From Cyclobacteriaceae bacterium (GTDB taxonomy: Bacteria > Bacteroidota > Bacteroidia > Cytophagales > Cyclobacteriaceae): 64,000 bases of DNA. Each line of letters begins with the position of its first letter. Positions within the stretch are counted from its first letter, which is position 1. The position numbers were made by a program, and so were the translations under genes. The stretch is from positions 1-64,000 of the forward strand of contig CATQIH010000043.1 of NCBI GenBank assembly GCA_958296015.1, given 5' to 3'. Below, in pieces: positions 34,949-44,829 of the stretch. The notes beneath the pieces are model-generated. The model was not told where the DNA came from and searched no databases. It saw only the letters and a list, made by a program, of their open reading frames with translations.

Positions 34949-37900
34949 TTCTTTTCCTCCAATTTTCCAGCAGCAGGAGCAGCAGGCATTTTAGGTAATT
35001 GCTTTAAAGCAGTTTTAAGCTTAGGATGTGATGGTAAATCGGTATGCGATTCGATTGGACCGGTAAGCTTAATTCCTATATTTGTTATATCCCAATTGGT
35101 GGTAGTAGGTTCATTGGAATAATATGGGTCAGATTTATCCCCTGCGGCATCTGCTATTTTCCAAACCATATCATTTACATGTCTGATATGATAATGAGAA
35201 TTTATACCAGGGTTTCCTTGTGGGTCTTCTGAGTTACCAAAAAGCCAATTGTCTGCATCTGTATCAAAGACTGAATTTTTAGCAGGTGTTCCAACAGTTA
35301 CTATATTTACCTTTATTCCAAACTTATCATTTAACATTTGGGCTGCTAGTACTGAAACATTTCCACCATGGCTATATCCGACTAATGTTATAGATTCATT
35401 TTCCGTTATTTCACCATTTACCATCATCTTTGCTCGCGTTTCTACGATATGAGTTACAAGTTGTTCAGCAGCAACTTTTCTCATCTTGCTATTATTGTAG
35501 ATAGGAGCATTCCAACGGAACTTATCATCTGACACAGTGTTTCCTCCTATTCGCTTAAATTGACTTACTGCTTCTGAAGTAAAATTAACACCTGTTTGAG
35601 TTTGCTGTGTTCCATGCACTATAAAGGCTTCTAAGCCATCTTGGTCTATTGCTTGTATTGGTGTATTTGAAGCAAACTGATAAGCTGATAGCTCCGGATA
35701 TTTTTTTATCAAAGGATCAACACTCAAAAACTTCCCAATGCTCGGATTATAAATTCTAAAGCCATAATCATAATTATTCTGAAAGTCTGTATCCTTTTCC
35801 TTACCATTAAACCCATGTCTGTAACTATAATCCTCTGATTGCCAGCTTCTTCCTTCCATCGCTAAACCAAAAGGTCGATAATCCTGCTGCTGTAGTATCA
35901 CAGGCTCATGCAGGCCATCCACATTGATCTTGACCTCATCGGTGATGACGGAGAGCACGTTGCCTAAATGATTTGATAATTCATAATTCCGCTGACCCAA
36001 TGACAGGCTGCCGTCTGCTTTGCTGTCTTTTGGTCGGTACATGCCTAACCGGCTACTGCCATAGATGGGCTGCTCCTGCAAGGCTTCATCCTGGTAGATG
36101 GAGAGCACATTGCCAGAGGCATCTCGCACGTAATGCGTGGTCTTGGTCTGGTTGTTACTGGTCACACGCTTGCTGATACGGTTACCTGCTGCATCATATT
36201 GATAGCTTACTGCTGTACCATCGCCTTTGCTTACTGTCCTGACTTTGCCGTAGGGTGTCCAGGTGATATTGGTGCCTTCTCCTCTATCATGGGTTAAGTT
36301 GCCAATGGCATCATATTCGTAAGCAAACTCACTGAGTTCTTCTCCGGTATTGGATGCTGTTGTCCACTTGGCATGAAAGCCTGAGCCTGCTTTGGCATGG
36401 AAGCTGGGTTGTAGGGTGATGCTTTCATTGGCTTGTAGCAACTGTGCTGGTTGTCCTGCTTCTGCGGTGGCATTGTCTTTCACAGTGATGCTGCGGTATA
36501 CTTTGCCATCATGACGAATCGCTCCACTGCTGTATACCTTCTCATCATAGGTGATCGTCTCTACAGATGCATCCTCTACGCTGGCAAGCCTGTTGGTGTT
36601 TGGCGTGTAGCTATAGTCAAACTCATCCAGCAGACTGCCATCCTGTTTGTGTCTGTCCAGCGACAGCAGGTTACCGTTAGGGTCATAACTATACGCTGCA
36701 TCATACGGGCCTGTTGAACCACTTCGGGCAGCAAAGCCGGTGGCAGCATCAAACTGGTTCAGGCCCTGGGCCAGTACCAAGCGGTTGAGCTGGTCATATC
36801 TGTAGAGCATGGCTTGCTCGGGTTTGTCTTGAAGCCCTGGCAGGTCTGTCTGCATCCAGGCAATGTTGCCATTATACAAGCCTTTGTAATCTGCCTGCTG
36901 ATCATCCAGACGTGTCCATAGCTGGTTAGTGGTGGGTGTAGCTCCTATGCCCTGGTAGTCTCCCTCAAAGTAACCCAAAGCAAAGGCAAAGGCATCTTTG
37001 CCTACCCGTGAGATACCCATGCCATCTTGACCCGGGTCGTTGGCATCATTGGTGCCATTCACCCCTTTCAGCCAGCCTTGCAGCGTATAATAATAATCCA
37101 AACCTTGTACACGGTGCTTGCCTAACTCTATCCTGGCAAGAGGGCCATGCGCGTAGTATTTGTACATTGCCTCCTGGTTCCATACATAACCATCGGTAGA
37201 AGTGTGTACTTGCTGTAGGCGGTTGTCTGCATCATAGCGGTACTTTTGCATCAGCTGATCTGAGGCTCCATACTGGTAGATGACCATGTTCACGTTGCCG
37301 GAGACTAAATCATAGACATAATCGGTGCGTTTGGCCGACATGCCGGGCAACTGCTGTAGCAATGCCTTCACGTTGCCGTGGGCATCATAGCTGTAGTAGG
37401 TGCGTACCGGCACTGCCTGTACATCCTGCGGGTCTTCTTTGACTTCCACCCAGGACACGCGGCTGCGCAGGTGCTGCTGGGCAAAGATGGGCATCATCGC
37501 TGCTGCTGGTTCATCATAGTGCGTGGTGGTAATGTCATGCAGGCCGTAGCTGTTATCAGGAAAGGCCGAATCATCCAGCAGGGCTTGCAGGCTGGCTACT
37601 GGCTCAGTGCTGTTCATCTCTCCTACTTCTGTTACTCTGCCCAATGCATCGTATCTGGTGTAGGAATAGTGGTTGTCTGCCTGTTGCTGCGCATTCTGCG
37701 ACAGGCGTAGTTGCCCTTGGCTGTCATACCAGAACTGGCTTTTGCCTGCATCCGGGGTTTGCTGGGCGGTGAGTTGGTTCAAAGAGTTATACGCATAACG
37801 GGTCAGCAGCGTATGAGCAGGATCGGCATTGCTGCTGATCTGTGCTTGGGTAAGGGGCTTCACACCTTTGGGTGGCACCGTCTGCACCAGGTTGCCTGCC

Positions 37901-40900
37901 TGGTCGTAGTAGTAGAGGGTGTAGTGGTACTCTTTGGGTGCATAGGTGTAGGTCATGCTCTCAGTGGCCTTGCTCAGGCAACTGGTATTACCCGTGCGCA
38001 GCAGTTGGGTGACTTCTTCTTCCAGCAGTTTATCCGTTGCTACACGCAGCAGATGGTCTGTTTCTGCCTGCCTTGCGCCCAGGCACTGCTCTAACCTATC
38101 ATCCCAGTTGATGTCAAAGCGGAAGTTGGCTAAAGTTGGGTTGTCTTGTTTGTATTGCTTACATATTATAAAATCATTTTCACCTAAGGGTACTACATCT
38201 ACAGTAATTGTACGCGTATAAAGTGTAAGTTCTGTTGCCCAATTGTTTGTAATTATACAACGATATTTACCGTCGGATTGCTGTGTGGTATTTGTTACTT
38301 TGTATTCCCTTTGCGTAGCACCAGAAATATCTTGCCAGTTACCTGCTACTTGTTTTTGCCATTGATATTTATTCTGTGTAGCTGTCGATGGATAAGAAAT
38401 ATTTAGCGTTTGTCCTTCGTAAACAGTAAGTGTTTTTTCTACACCAACAGTATCTTGAGGAGCATAGTTAAAGAATTCTGAAGGAATAACAGACTGGTTT
38501 ACATCAGTAAACAAAGGCTCTATATCATCAAAAACAAATTGGTTACTATCAATACGAAACCTTGCTTCTAAAAATGGTGCCCCATCAGTTGGTGAGCCAG
38601 AATAAGGATATAAATTTGTAAATGTCGGCAAACTGCCTTCAAAATTATTATTATTTAAGAGTAATGTAGTTAATCCAATTTCATTAAGAGATGTAGGTAT
38701 ATTTCCTGACAAATGATTGTAACTCAAATTTAAAAACCATAGATCGGTTAAATCCCATGAATTATTCGCAATATTCCCGCTTAAATTATTATGACTAATA
38801 TCTAACCAATAATTACCACCATCATCTATACTAGAAGCTGTAATTATAAAATCTTCTAATTGGTTATAACTTAAATCTACAAAATCATAGCTAGTGAGTA
38901 AAGAAATAGTTCCGTTAAAATGATTATGACTTAGGTCTAGCCAATAGAAATCTTCTTGCATATTAAAATTTATTGTACCTGTGAAATTATTATAACTTAA
39001 GTCTAAGCCTCCAAGATCAAGTAAATTCTCTAAGGTAGGGATATTACCTATAAGTAAATTGTGGTCTAAAGATAAAGTCTGGAGGCTAATTGCATTGCTC
39101 AAAGTTATAGGAACTTCTCCTGTAAGATCATTATAACTTAATTCAAGTTGTGTTATTTTGTTGTTAAAAATCTCACTCGGTATATTTCCATAAAACCTAT
39201 TATTATCAATGTAAATACCATCTAACTTATCAAAAAGCCCAAGCTCAGCGGGAATATTACCAAACAGGTTATTTTCACTCAATATTAACTCTGTTAAGTT
39301 ATGTAAATTCACCCATTCTGGAGGAATATTTCCTCCAATTTCATTGTGGTAAAAATTTATTTCTCCTAATTTTGCTAGATTTGCGAGTTCTGGAGGCAGC
39401 GTTCCTGAAAGATTGTTATAACTTAACAGAATTTGCTGAACATCTCCATCTATCACAATTACTCCCGCCCAGTTACCTAGTTGATAACTTGTACATGGAT
39501 CACAACTTAACCAATTCTTTTTGCGGTTCCAATTATTTCCATTAGTGCTATTGTATAGTGCTTCCAAAGCGGCTTGCTCAATAGCATCAGGAACTTGTCC
39601 TTGAGATGAAGTAGTCTGCATAACTGATGGACTACTTAATTGTAAGGGACTAAGAAGTGTGTCAGCCTTTTGAACGTCTTTTCCTAAATTCATTATGTTT
39701 TCACGATAATAAAGCTTGTATTGCTCTTTTAAGTCTGCCCAAGAAGCCCCTGGATTACTTTTAAATATACTGTCCAAAATTTGAGAATATACAGACCTAG
39801 GTTGACTTTTATTGCTGTTCTTTGCTCTCTGCAATTTCAAGCCAGTTTCTTTCCCCGGATTGGAATCTGAGTTTATACTTGCTTGAGCCATTGAGGGATT
39901 AGATATAGCATAACTAATATCATTCTCTAACACCACCACCTCGCTCTCCAAACACTCCATCGGATTTTCTACAGCAAATGGACTGATTCCACAACTATGG
40001 TTTTTAAGTACATTATCAATAGCCGCCAGATTTTTATCTTTGGGAGTAACTAAATCTTCCTGTAAAATAAGCCTAAAGAAGTTATCTGGACGAGCATTGA
40101 AATAAGCTTGAAGATTAGTCCTAATGATACTCTTTTGCTGCTCGTCCAGCGTAATATCGCAAATGTCGATGAAGCTGTTTACTTTCATATCCAGTTCCGT
40201 TTCAGATATGGGACCTGTTATACCTTTGCTTTCGCCCCAGGCTTTCAGAGCTTCTTTTTCCGTAGGGATACCTTCTTTGATTTGAAGTTCTTCAATAGCT
40301 GTTGAACATCCTTTCGCTATAGCAATCTCCAGGTTTACCTGCCGCTTGGCTTCCAGATAAAAGCTTTTGAAATGGCTCCAATGTAAAGTATTGAGTTGCT
40401 CTTGATAATCAGCTTCTACAATCCCCCCTTCCCGGTATTTTTTTATGAGATCCCAATAGAGGATATGCATCCCATTCACATCAAAATTACCATTTTCATC
40501 CAGATAAAAGGCGGTATTGTCTGGGTTAGTCACATCATATAAGGAACCACTCAGTGTATTGGTGCCATCTGTTTCTTTATCTCCATCGCTATCAAAAGCT
40601 ACGGCACCTATTACTACATTGGCAAGTTTTGTATGAATACCGGCTTTATATTCCGAATGCTTTTGATCTATAAAGAAAGGGTCTTTGGAGGCGATGTCTA
40701 CGTTTCCTGATTCATCTGTGATCAGACCGGAACTGATGGCTGCACTCCAATTCCCAATCCTGGTAATTTTCCTTTCAAATTCTTTTCCTGATTTGTTGTC
40801 CTGGCAAAGTTCATACTTACAGTATAAAAGATGAGCATCCAGTTCAGTTTGCGACAGGGGAGCATCCTCTTCAGGTGTATTGGGTACATTTGCTTCACGG

Positions 40901-43401
40901 TCTACTCTTCGCTTGGCACGGATATCGAGTTCAATTTGCTTCATAATGTTAGCACAATCCTGTTCGCTTACTTCTGTAATGGCCTGTGCTATCGCTGCAT
41001 CGGCTTTTTCTCCGTCGGTACATACTTCGCAGGCACTGCTGTCTATAACATAGCGGGTTTCCAGTTCGGTGATCTTGGTCTGTACACTGGCAGTCGTGCG
41101 CAGCTGTTCTTTCAGGTCGCGGATGGTCTTTTCAGTAGCGATTAGTTTCTTCTGTATGGTGTAATCGCCTACGTCATTGAGTTGCTTGCTGAAGCTGATG
41201 GTCTGTTCCGTAGCCGCAGTGCAACTGGCAGCGGTGATGTTTTTTTTGACGTATTTTTTGCCCGTTGTGGCTTCATTTCCAACCTCGTCAGACAAATCTA
41301 CCAGATTGCCGTCGGGGTCGGTCAGTGAGATTTCCAGCTGGAAGGTGCAGGATTCACAACCCATGCCTGCAATCTGAGAGCCTAACGCGCTGAGCTGGTA
41401 GACAAAGTTATATTGCGTACCCGGACTTGTGTTGAGCAGGGTGTGCTGCAGGATATTGCCTGCTTTGGTAGGGGAGTTCTTATCGCTGATATCGACGTTG
41501 ATATTTGTATTGGGTAACGCCTCGTAGCTTTCCAATGCTTCCAAATTGTCTGGTTTGTCTCCTGCCAGGGCGGTAGCCACCGTTCTGCCCTCCTGGTCCT
41601 GGTAGGTGACGCTGACCTGGTTGTTGGGGTCTACCGTCATGTTTTTGGTATAGTGGGCGGCCTTGCCAACGTTGTTGCCAAAAAGACGCTGCAGCTCCTG
41701 CTGGCTGGCTGTGCCATAAAAGTAGCGGGTGGTATGATCGTCTTTAGGTTCAGCCACATCCATACGGAAAGCCTCTCCAACGCCTGCCTGCCTGCTGATA
41801 CGCCCGGTAGCATCCCGCTTATAAGACTGCTGAGAATAAGCATAGCCTTTGGCATCCGGGATATAATCCCGGTTGGGAACGTCCATATTATTGGCAGATG
41901 CGTAGTATTTTCCTGCTCCGCTGACAGGACTCAGGGTGCTGTTTTTAAGTGAGGCGTTATCATAGTGGAACTTGTGTTTGCTGGCAGAAGTGTTGGCAGT
42001 AATACTGGACTCCGTAGAGGAAAACTGGTTGAGATTATCATGGTAGGTAAGTCCGCTGGCTGTCTGGGAAACCGGCACCGGCAGGATATTGACGGCAGGC
42101 CGTCCTTCAAAATCATACAAAGATTCTCCTACCACGATTCTGTTCTCACTGCTGATGTTGGTCACGCTTTGCCGGTTGCGCAGCGTGCCGTCGTAGTATT
42201 GCAGTATCTTTTTATATTTGCCATCTTCTGCCAGCGTGGTATTGGCCTGCCAGTTCAGGCTGCCTTCCGCATTGATGGTGGCAATACCGTTGTTGTCTGC
42301 TCCGTCCACGTATTGCCATGCGCCGGGGATCAGGTGTTCCGGGTACTGCGGATTGATGCCTACGGCCCGTATTCTGAACCATATTTTGCCATTGGGATAA
42401 AAAAACTGATGCGTATATAACGGTTTGGCGGTAGATATTCTCAAGCCTTCCTTAAAGGCAAAAGCTTGTGCGGCAGTCGTGCCGGTGAAGTTCTCATGAC
42501 TGGCAATGAACACCCATTCCAGGTCGTAGTGACCGACGAAATCATCCACAGGCGTCCAGCTAACAGCGGTTACCTGGTTGTTTTCTTTGGCAACTTTGAG
42601 GTTGACATCCACATCTGTATCAAAGGGCAGGTCATCCCGGTGCAGGATAAAGGTCAGGGTCAGTTTTTCCTGTGGGATGCTGGTATCAGTGGACTTACTT
42701 TTCACTCTTACTGTGTAATTATCCACGCAGGAGACCGGGGCATAATGAAACACCATTTGCTGGAACAGCTGGTCCTGCATATTGTTGGTCAGTGTTTTGG
42801 TCCAGAGCACCTGTTCTCCCTGCATAAACTCTATCTCCAAAGCAGCCGTCCAGTTGTCATCTGCGTTCCAGTCAACCAGACTGTATGCCAGTTGCACACC
42901 CACCCAGTAGCTGCCTTCCAGACAGGGCGGAGCCTGGAAGATAGGGTATTTTGTGCCTACTGCCAGATTACTGTATAGTATATCACCAGGACTCTGGGAT
43001 ACTGGTTTGAGCACCTGCCCGTCCTGCCCGGTTTTGATAGCCTGCGGAATATAGGTGTTAGCAGATATGACCATCTCATTAGAATACACATTCTGCGTTT
43101 CCAGGTGGATACGGTAGGTATAGAGCGAATCAGGCATCAGGTTCTCATCGCTGTAGGTGGTGGAGCCTGCCGGGGTGGTGAGTACCTCAAAGGCACCTTC
43201 CCCTGTCTTGCGTTCCAGAATCAGCGTTTCACCTCCGGCCGGGTTGTTCCAGCTGAGGGTAATAGCCGTTGGGGAGGTGGCCTGTGCCTGCAAAGCAATA
43301 TCTTTGGAAGCTTGTGCCAGAGCTAAAGGTGCGGATAAAATAAACACGGACAGAAGCCAGCAGAAGCTGACAAAGCAGATATGTTGTTTATTGAATTTCA
43401 T
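34945..43401 (-). CDS. Giant RHS/YD-repeat carrier (RHS2) with LRR and Ig-like insert and alpha/beta-hydrolase tip
   Basis: About 2818 residues from the ATG at 43401. Order: signal peptide ('LSAPLALAQA'); an FN3-like domain (about 40-120); a long region including 'RNRQSVTNISSENRIVVGES' typical of DUF6443-type carriers; leucine-rich repeats (about 1290-1600, units like 'LTELILSENNLFGNIPAELG'); an Ig-like domain (about 1650-1740, 'YEGQTLNISYPSTATQNKYQ'); the YD shell (about 1820-2580); then the core end and a unique tip (about 2595-2818). The tip has 'ITLVGYSHGGNVSVLAAQML', the GxSxG nucleophile elbow of lipases, with His residues further on ('SHYHIRHVNDMVW'). It is probably a secreted polymorphic toxin. 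The tip's substrate is not known. Confidence 0.85.
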   Translation of the reverse strand: MKFNKQHICFVSFCWLLSVFILSAPLALAQASKDIALQAQATSPTAITLSWNNPAGGETLILERKTGEGAFEVLTTPAGSTTYSDENLMPDSLYTYRIHLETQNVYSNEMVISANTYIPQAIKTGQDGQVLKPVSQSPGDILYSNLAVGTKYPIFQAPPCLEGSYWVGVQLAYSLVDWNADDNWTAALEIEFMQGEQVLWTKTLTNNMQDQLFQQMVFHYAPVSCVDNYTVRVKSKSTDTSIPQEKLTLTFILHRDDLPFDTDVDVNLKVAKENNQVTAVSWTPVDDFVGHYDLEWVFIASHENFTGTTAAQAFAFKEGLRISTAKPLYTHQFFYPNGKIWFRIRAVGINPQYPEHLIPGAWQYVDGADNNGIATINAEGSLNWQANTTLAEDGKYKKILQYYDGTLRNRQSVTNISSENRIVVGESLYDFEGRPAVNILPVPVSQTASGLTYHDNLNQFSSTESSITANTSASKHKFHYDNASLKNSTLSPVSGAGKYYASANNMDVPNRDYIPDAKGYAYSQQSYKRDATGRISRQAGVGEAFRMDVAEPKDDHTTRYFYGTASQQELQRLFGNNVGKAAHYTKNMTVDPNNQVSVTYQDQEGRTVATALAGDKPDNLEALESYEALPNTNINVDISDKNSPTKAGNILQHTLLNTSPGTQYNFVYQLSALGSQIAGMGCESCTFQLEISLTDPDGNLVDLSDEVGNEATTGKKYVKKNITAASCTAATEQTISFSKQLNDVGDYTIQKKLIATEKTIRDLKEQLRTTASVQTKITELETRYVIDSSACEVCTDGEKADAAIAQAITEVSEQDCANIMKQIELDIRAKRRVDREANVPNTPEEDAPLSQTELDAHLLYCKYELCQDNKSGKEFERKITRIGNWSAAISSGLITDESGNVDIASKDPFFIDQKHSEYKAGIHTKLANVVIGAVAFDSDGDKETDGTNTLSGSLYDVTNPDNTAFYLDENGNFDVNGMHILYWDLIKKYREGGIVEADYQEQLNTLHWSHFKSFYLEAKRQVNLEIAIAKGCSTAIEELQIKEGIPTEKEALKAWGESKGITGPISETELDMKVNSFIDICDITLDEQQKSIIRTNLQAYFNARPDNFFRLILQEDLVTPKDKNLAAIDNVLKNHSCGISPFAVENPMECLESEVVVLENDISYAISNPSMAQASINSDSNPGKETGLKLQRAKNSNKSQPRSVYSQILDSIFKSNPGASWADLKEQYKLYYRENIMNLGKDVQKADTLLSPLQLSSPSVMQTTSSQGQVPDAIEQAALEALYNSTNGNNWNRKKNWLSCDPCTSYQLGNWAGVIVIDGDVQQILLSYNNLSGTLPPELANLAKLGEINFYHNEIGGNIPPEWVNLHNLTELILSENNLFGNIPAELGLFDKLDGIYIDNNRFYGNIPSEIFNNKITQLELSYNDLTGEVPITLSNAISLQTLSLDHNLLIGNIPTLENLLDLGGLDLSYNNFTGTINFNMQEDFYWLDLSHNHFNGTISLLTSYDFVDLSYNQLEDFIITASSIDDGGNYWLDISHNNLSGNIANNSWDLTDLWFLNLSYNHLSGNIPTSLNEIGLTTLLLNNNNFEGSLPTFTNLYPYSGSPTDGAPFLEARFRIDSNQFVFDDIEPLFTDVNQSVIPSEFFNYAPQDTVGVEKTLTVYEGQTLNISYPSTATQNKYQWQKQVAGNWQDISGATQREYKVTNTTQQSDGKYRCIITNNWATELTLYTRTITVDVVPLGENDFIICKQYKQDNPTLANFRFDINWDDRLEQCLGARQAETDHLLRVATDKLLEEEVTQLLRTGNTSCLSKATESMTYTYAPKEYHYTLYYYDQAGNLVQTVPPKGVKPLTQAQISSNADPAHTLLTRYAYNSLNQLTAQQTPDAGKSQFWYDSQGQLRLSQNAQQQADNHYSYTRYDALGRVTEVGEMNSTEPVASLQALLDDSAFPDNSYGLHDITTTHYDEPAAAMMPIFAQQHLRSRVSWVEVKEDPQDVQAVPVRTYYSYDAHGNVKALLQQLPGMSAKRTDYVYDLVSGNVNMVIYQYGASDQLMQKYRYDADNRLQQVHTSTDGYVWNQEAMYKYYAHGPLARIELGKHRVQGLDYYYTLQGWLKGVNGTNDANDPGQDGMGISRVGKDAFAFALGYFEGDYQGIGATPTTNQLWTRLDDQQADYKGLYNGNIAWMQTDLPGLQDKPEQAMLYRYDQLNRLVLAQGLNQFDAATGFAARSGSTGPYDAAYSYDPNGNLLSLDRHKQDGSLLDEFDYSYTPNTNRLASVEDASVETITYDEKVYSSGAIRHDGKVYRSITVKDNATAEAGQPAQLLQANESITLQPSFHAKAGSGFHAKWTTASNTGEELSEFAYEYDAIGNLTHDRGEGTNITWTPYGKVRTVSKGDGTAVSYQYDAAGNRISKRVTSNNQTKTTHYVRDASGNVLSIYQDEALQEQPIYGSSRLGMYRPKDSKADGSLSLGQRNYELSNHLGNVLSVITDEVKINVDGLHEPVILQQQDYRPFGLAMEGRSWQSEDYSYRHGFNGKEKDTDFQNNYDYGFRIYNPSIGKFLSVDPLIKKYPELSAYQFASNTPIQAIDQDGLEAFIVHGTQQTQTGVNFTSEAVSQFKRIGGNTVSDDKFRWNAPIYNNSKMRKVAAEQLVTHIVETRAKMMVNGEITENESITLVGYSHGGNVSVLAAQMLNDKFGIKVNIVTVGTPAKNSVFDTDADNWLFGNSEDPQGNPGINSHYHIRHVNDMVWKIADAAGDKSDPYYSNEPTTTNWDITNIGIKLTGPIESHTDLPSHPKLKTALKQLPKMPAAPAAGKLEEKK
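35803..37435. repeat. RHS2 core region shared with two displaced fragments
   Basis: 35803-36550 aligns with 33550-34297 (offset 2253), and 36464-37435 aligns with 31005-31976 (offset 5459), both in the same orientation. Long stretches (for example around 36050-36330) appear nearly base-for-base identical. The two displaced copies together cover the whole of this region, overlapping only in 36464-36550. Confidence 0.85.
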
Positions 43402-43448
43402 AGGTAGCATCAGGAATTTAAGCATGATTTTGACGAAGCTTTACTTTT

Positions 43449-44190
43449 TTACTTTTTCAGCACTTTCTTTTGCAGTTCTTCAATGAGCACTTGTTGTTCT
43501 TTGACTGCGTTGATAAGAATAAAGGTGAGAGCGGTATAATCAATGGCCAACGTCTCTTCCCCTGCATCATCCAGGTAAGTATGTACCAGATCAGGGGCAA
43601 TTTGCTGTAGTTCCTGTGCAATCACTCCCACGTAGGTAGGTGCTTTCTTTTCTTTTTTGCCTAGTTTGGATGGAACATACACGCTATCTGTTTCTGCGAT
43701 CATCTGGTACTCTACAGTGTGTATATCCTTTACCATTGACAATCCTTTATTATAATCTTTGATGTTTTTCTTCAGCTTGCGGTCAGAAGTCACCTGGACG
43801 TTATTGGCTAGCACGTTGCCTATCACATGTAGTTTTTGGGAGGGGCTGTTGGTACCAATACCAATGTTTCCATCCATTCTAACATAAAAAAGGTTACTAC
43901 TTTTTTCTCTTTTGACTCTGAATAAACCAATCCTGTCACTCGATAAATGGTCAGAGCTTATGGTAAATACTGTATTATTAAAATTAGGATTAGCAAAAAA
44001 GGTAAAAGCATCTTCAGTTTCATCGTTCCAATTACCTACATAAGAAGCTGTATGGAATTCCAAATTATCTCTTTTAATATTCATCTCCTTGGAAAACAGA
44101 CTTCCATTTACGTTTAATAGATAGTTACCAGGCGTACTGATGCCAATCCCAACATTTCCAGAACCATCAATTACACTACTAAAGTTGATA
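43449..44190 (-). pseudogene. Tail-fibre-like protein with S74 chaperone domain, 5'-truncated
   Basis: A 211-residue frame from the ATG at 44084 that stays open upstream to about 44190 ('SGNVGIGISTPGNYLLNVNG'). It carries two 'GIGT..P' repeats as in the protein at 57905-59854 and an Intramolecular-chaperone (Peptidase S74) C-terminal domain: 'SDRKLKKNIKDYNKGLSMVK', 'GVIAQELQQIAPDLV', then a coiled coil. S74 domains assist folding of trimeric fibres and self-cleave. The 5' end is lost where the XRE fragment begins, so no signal peptide is present. Confidence 0.7.
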
Positions 44191-44438
44191 GAAACATATT
44201 AGAAAGGTATGAACGAGGTGAGGCCCGGCCTTATTTGGAGATGACTGCTAAACTAGCCGAGGCATTAGGCGTATCTTTGGATTACCTGGTAGGGGCCACC
44301 GAACTAGAACTGGACAACCATATCCTGCAAATAATCCAGTGGATACAACAACTACCCGACAAAGGCCGCGAACATCTGTTCTATCTGCTGGATAACGTAC
44401 TCCAAAATGTTAAGGCTAAACAGGCTTTCGCTTCTTGA
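44184..44438 (+). pseudogene. XRE-type HTH regulator, 5'-truncated fragment
   Basis: From about 44184 the frame reads 'VDRNILERYERGEARPYLEM' and 'TAKLAEALGVSLDYLVGATE', i.e. the second half of an XRE helix-turn-helix and its usual C-terminal helix, followed by a helical tail. The first helices of the domain are missing, and the DNA before it belongs to the S74 gene on the other strand. The first in-frame ATG is at 44235, too late for a functional DNA-binding domain. Confidence 0.65.
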
Positions 44439-44457
44439 TATTTGCTTTAATACTGGC

Positions 44458-44829
44458 TTAATTATCTACCAATGTTCTAAAAGTATATTGATATTCTTTC
44501 CCCTCTTCTGTTATAAGAGTAAGTGTGTCTAAATAAGATGGTTTTATTACCAAATCTCCTCTTTTGGCATTATTGTAAAATTCCTTATTATCATTAAGTT
44601 CTGAGGTTACAGGAGAAAACAAATAATATTCATCCTGGTTTTCTACTGAGAAGTAAATCATTTTGTATTTTATCTGAATATTTGAGAGCTTACCATATAT
44701 TGCTGATTTATGAAATGTCTCCATCATATTTGATATCTCTGGTAGCTTTTGCGAAGACCAATATAAAGAACCTGCTACAAGAAGGCCTAAGAAAAGAATT
44801 AAAAAAAGGTAAACTTTTGTCATTTTCAT
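44458..44829 (-). CDS. Candidate immunity protein for the Gly-rich tip
   Basis: 123 residues: a membrane anchor ('VYLFLILFLGLLVAGSLYW') followed by a small beta domain ('IYGKLSNIQIKYKMIYFSVE', 'NAKRGDLVIKPSYLDTLTLI'). The start overlaps the stop of the orphan cassette by 4 nt. It resembles in plan the protein at 34565-34948. Position suggests cognate immunity. Confidence 0.6.
   Translation of the reverse strand: MKMTKVYLFLILFLGLLVAGSLYWSSQKLPEISNMMETFHKSAIYGKLSNIQIKYKMIYFSVENQDEYYLFSPVTSELNDNKEFYNNAKRGDLVIKPSYLDTLTLITEEGKEYQYTFRTLVDN

Noticed and set aside
35973..38221. Plus-strand open frames of 60-130 codons opposite the RHS2 gene
   Set aside because: They mirror the conserved core of RHS2 and its copies, have no ribosome-binding context and no recognisable domains; they are antisense shadows of a 2.8-kb-codon gene with strong codon periodicity.
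40831..43486. Plus-strand open frames (for example 41965-42420, 42466-42978) opposite the N-terminal half of RHS2
   Set aside because: Overlap fully with a gene that has a clear signal peptide and domains; no independent evidence of coding.
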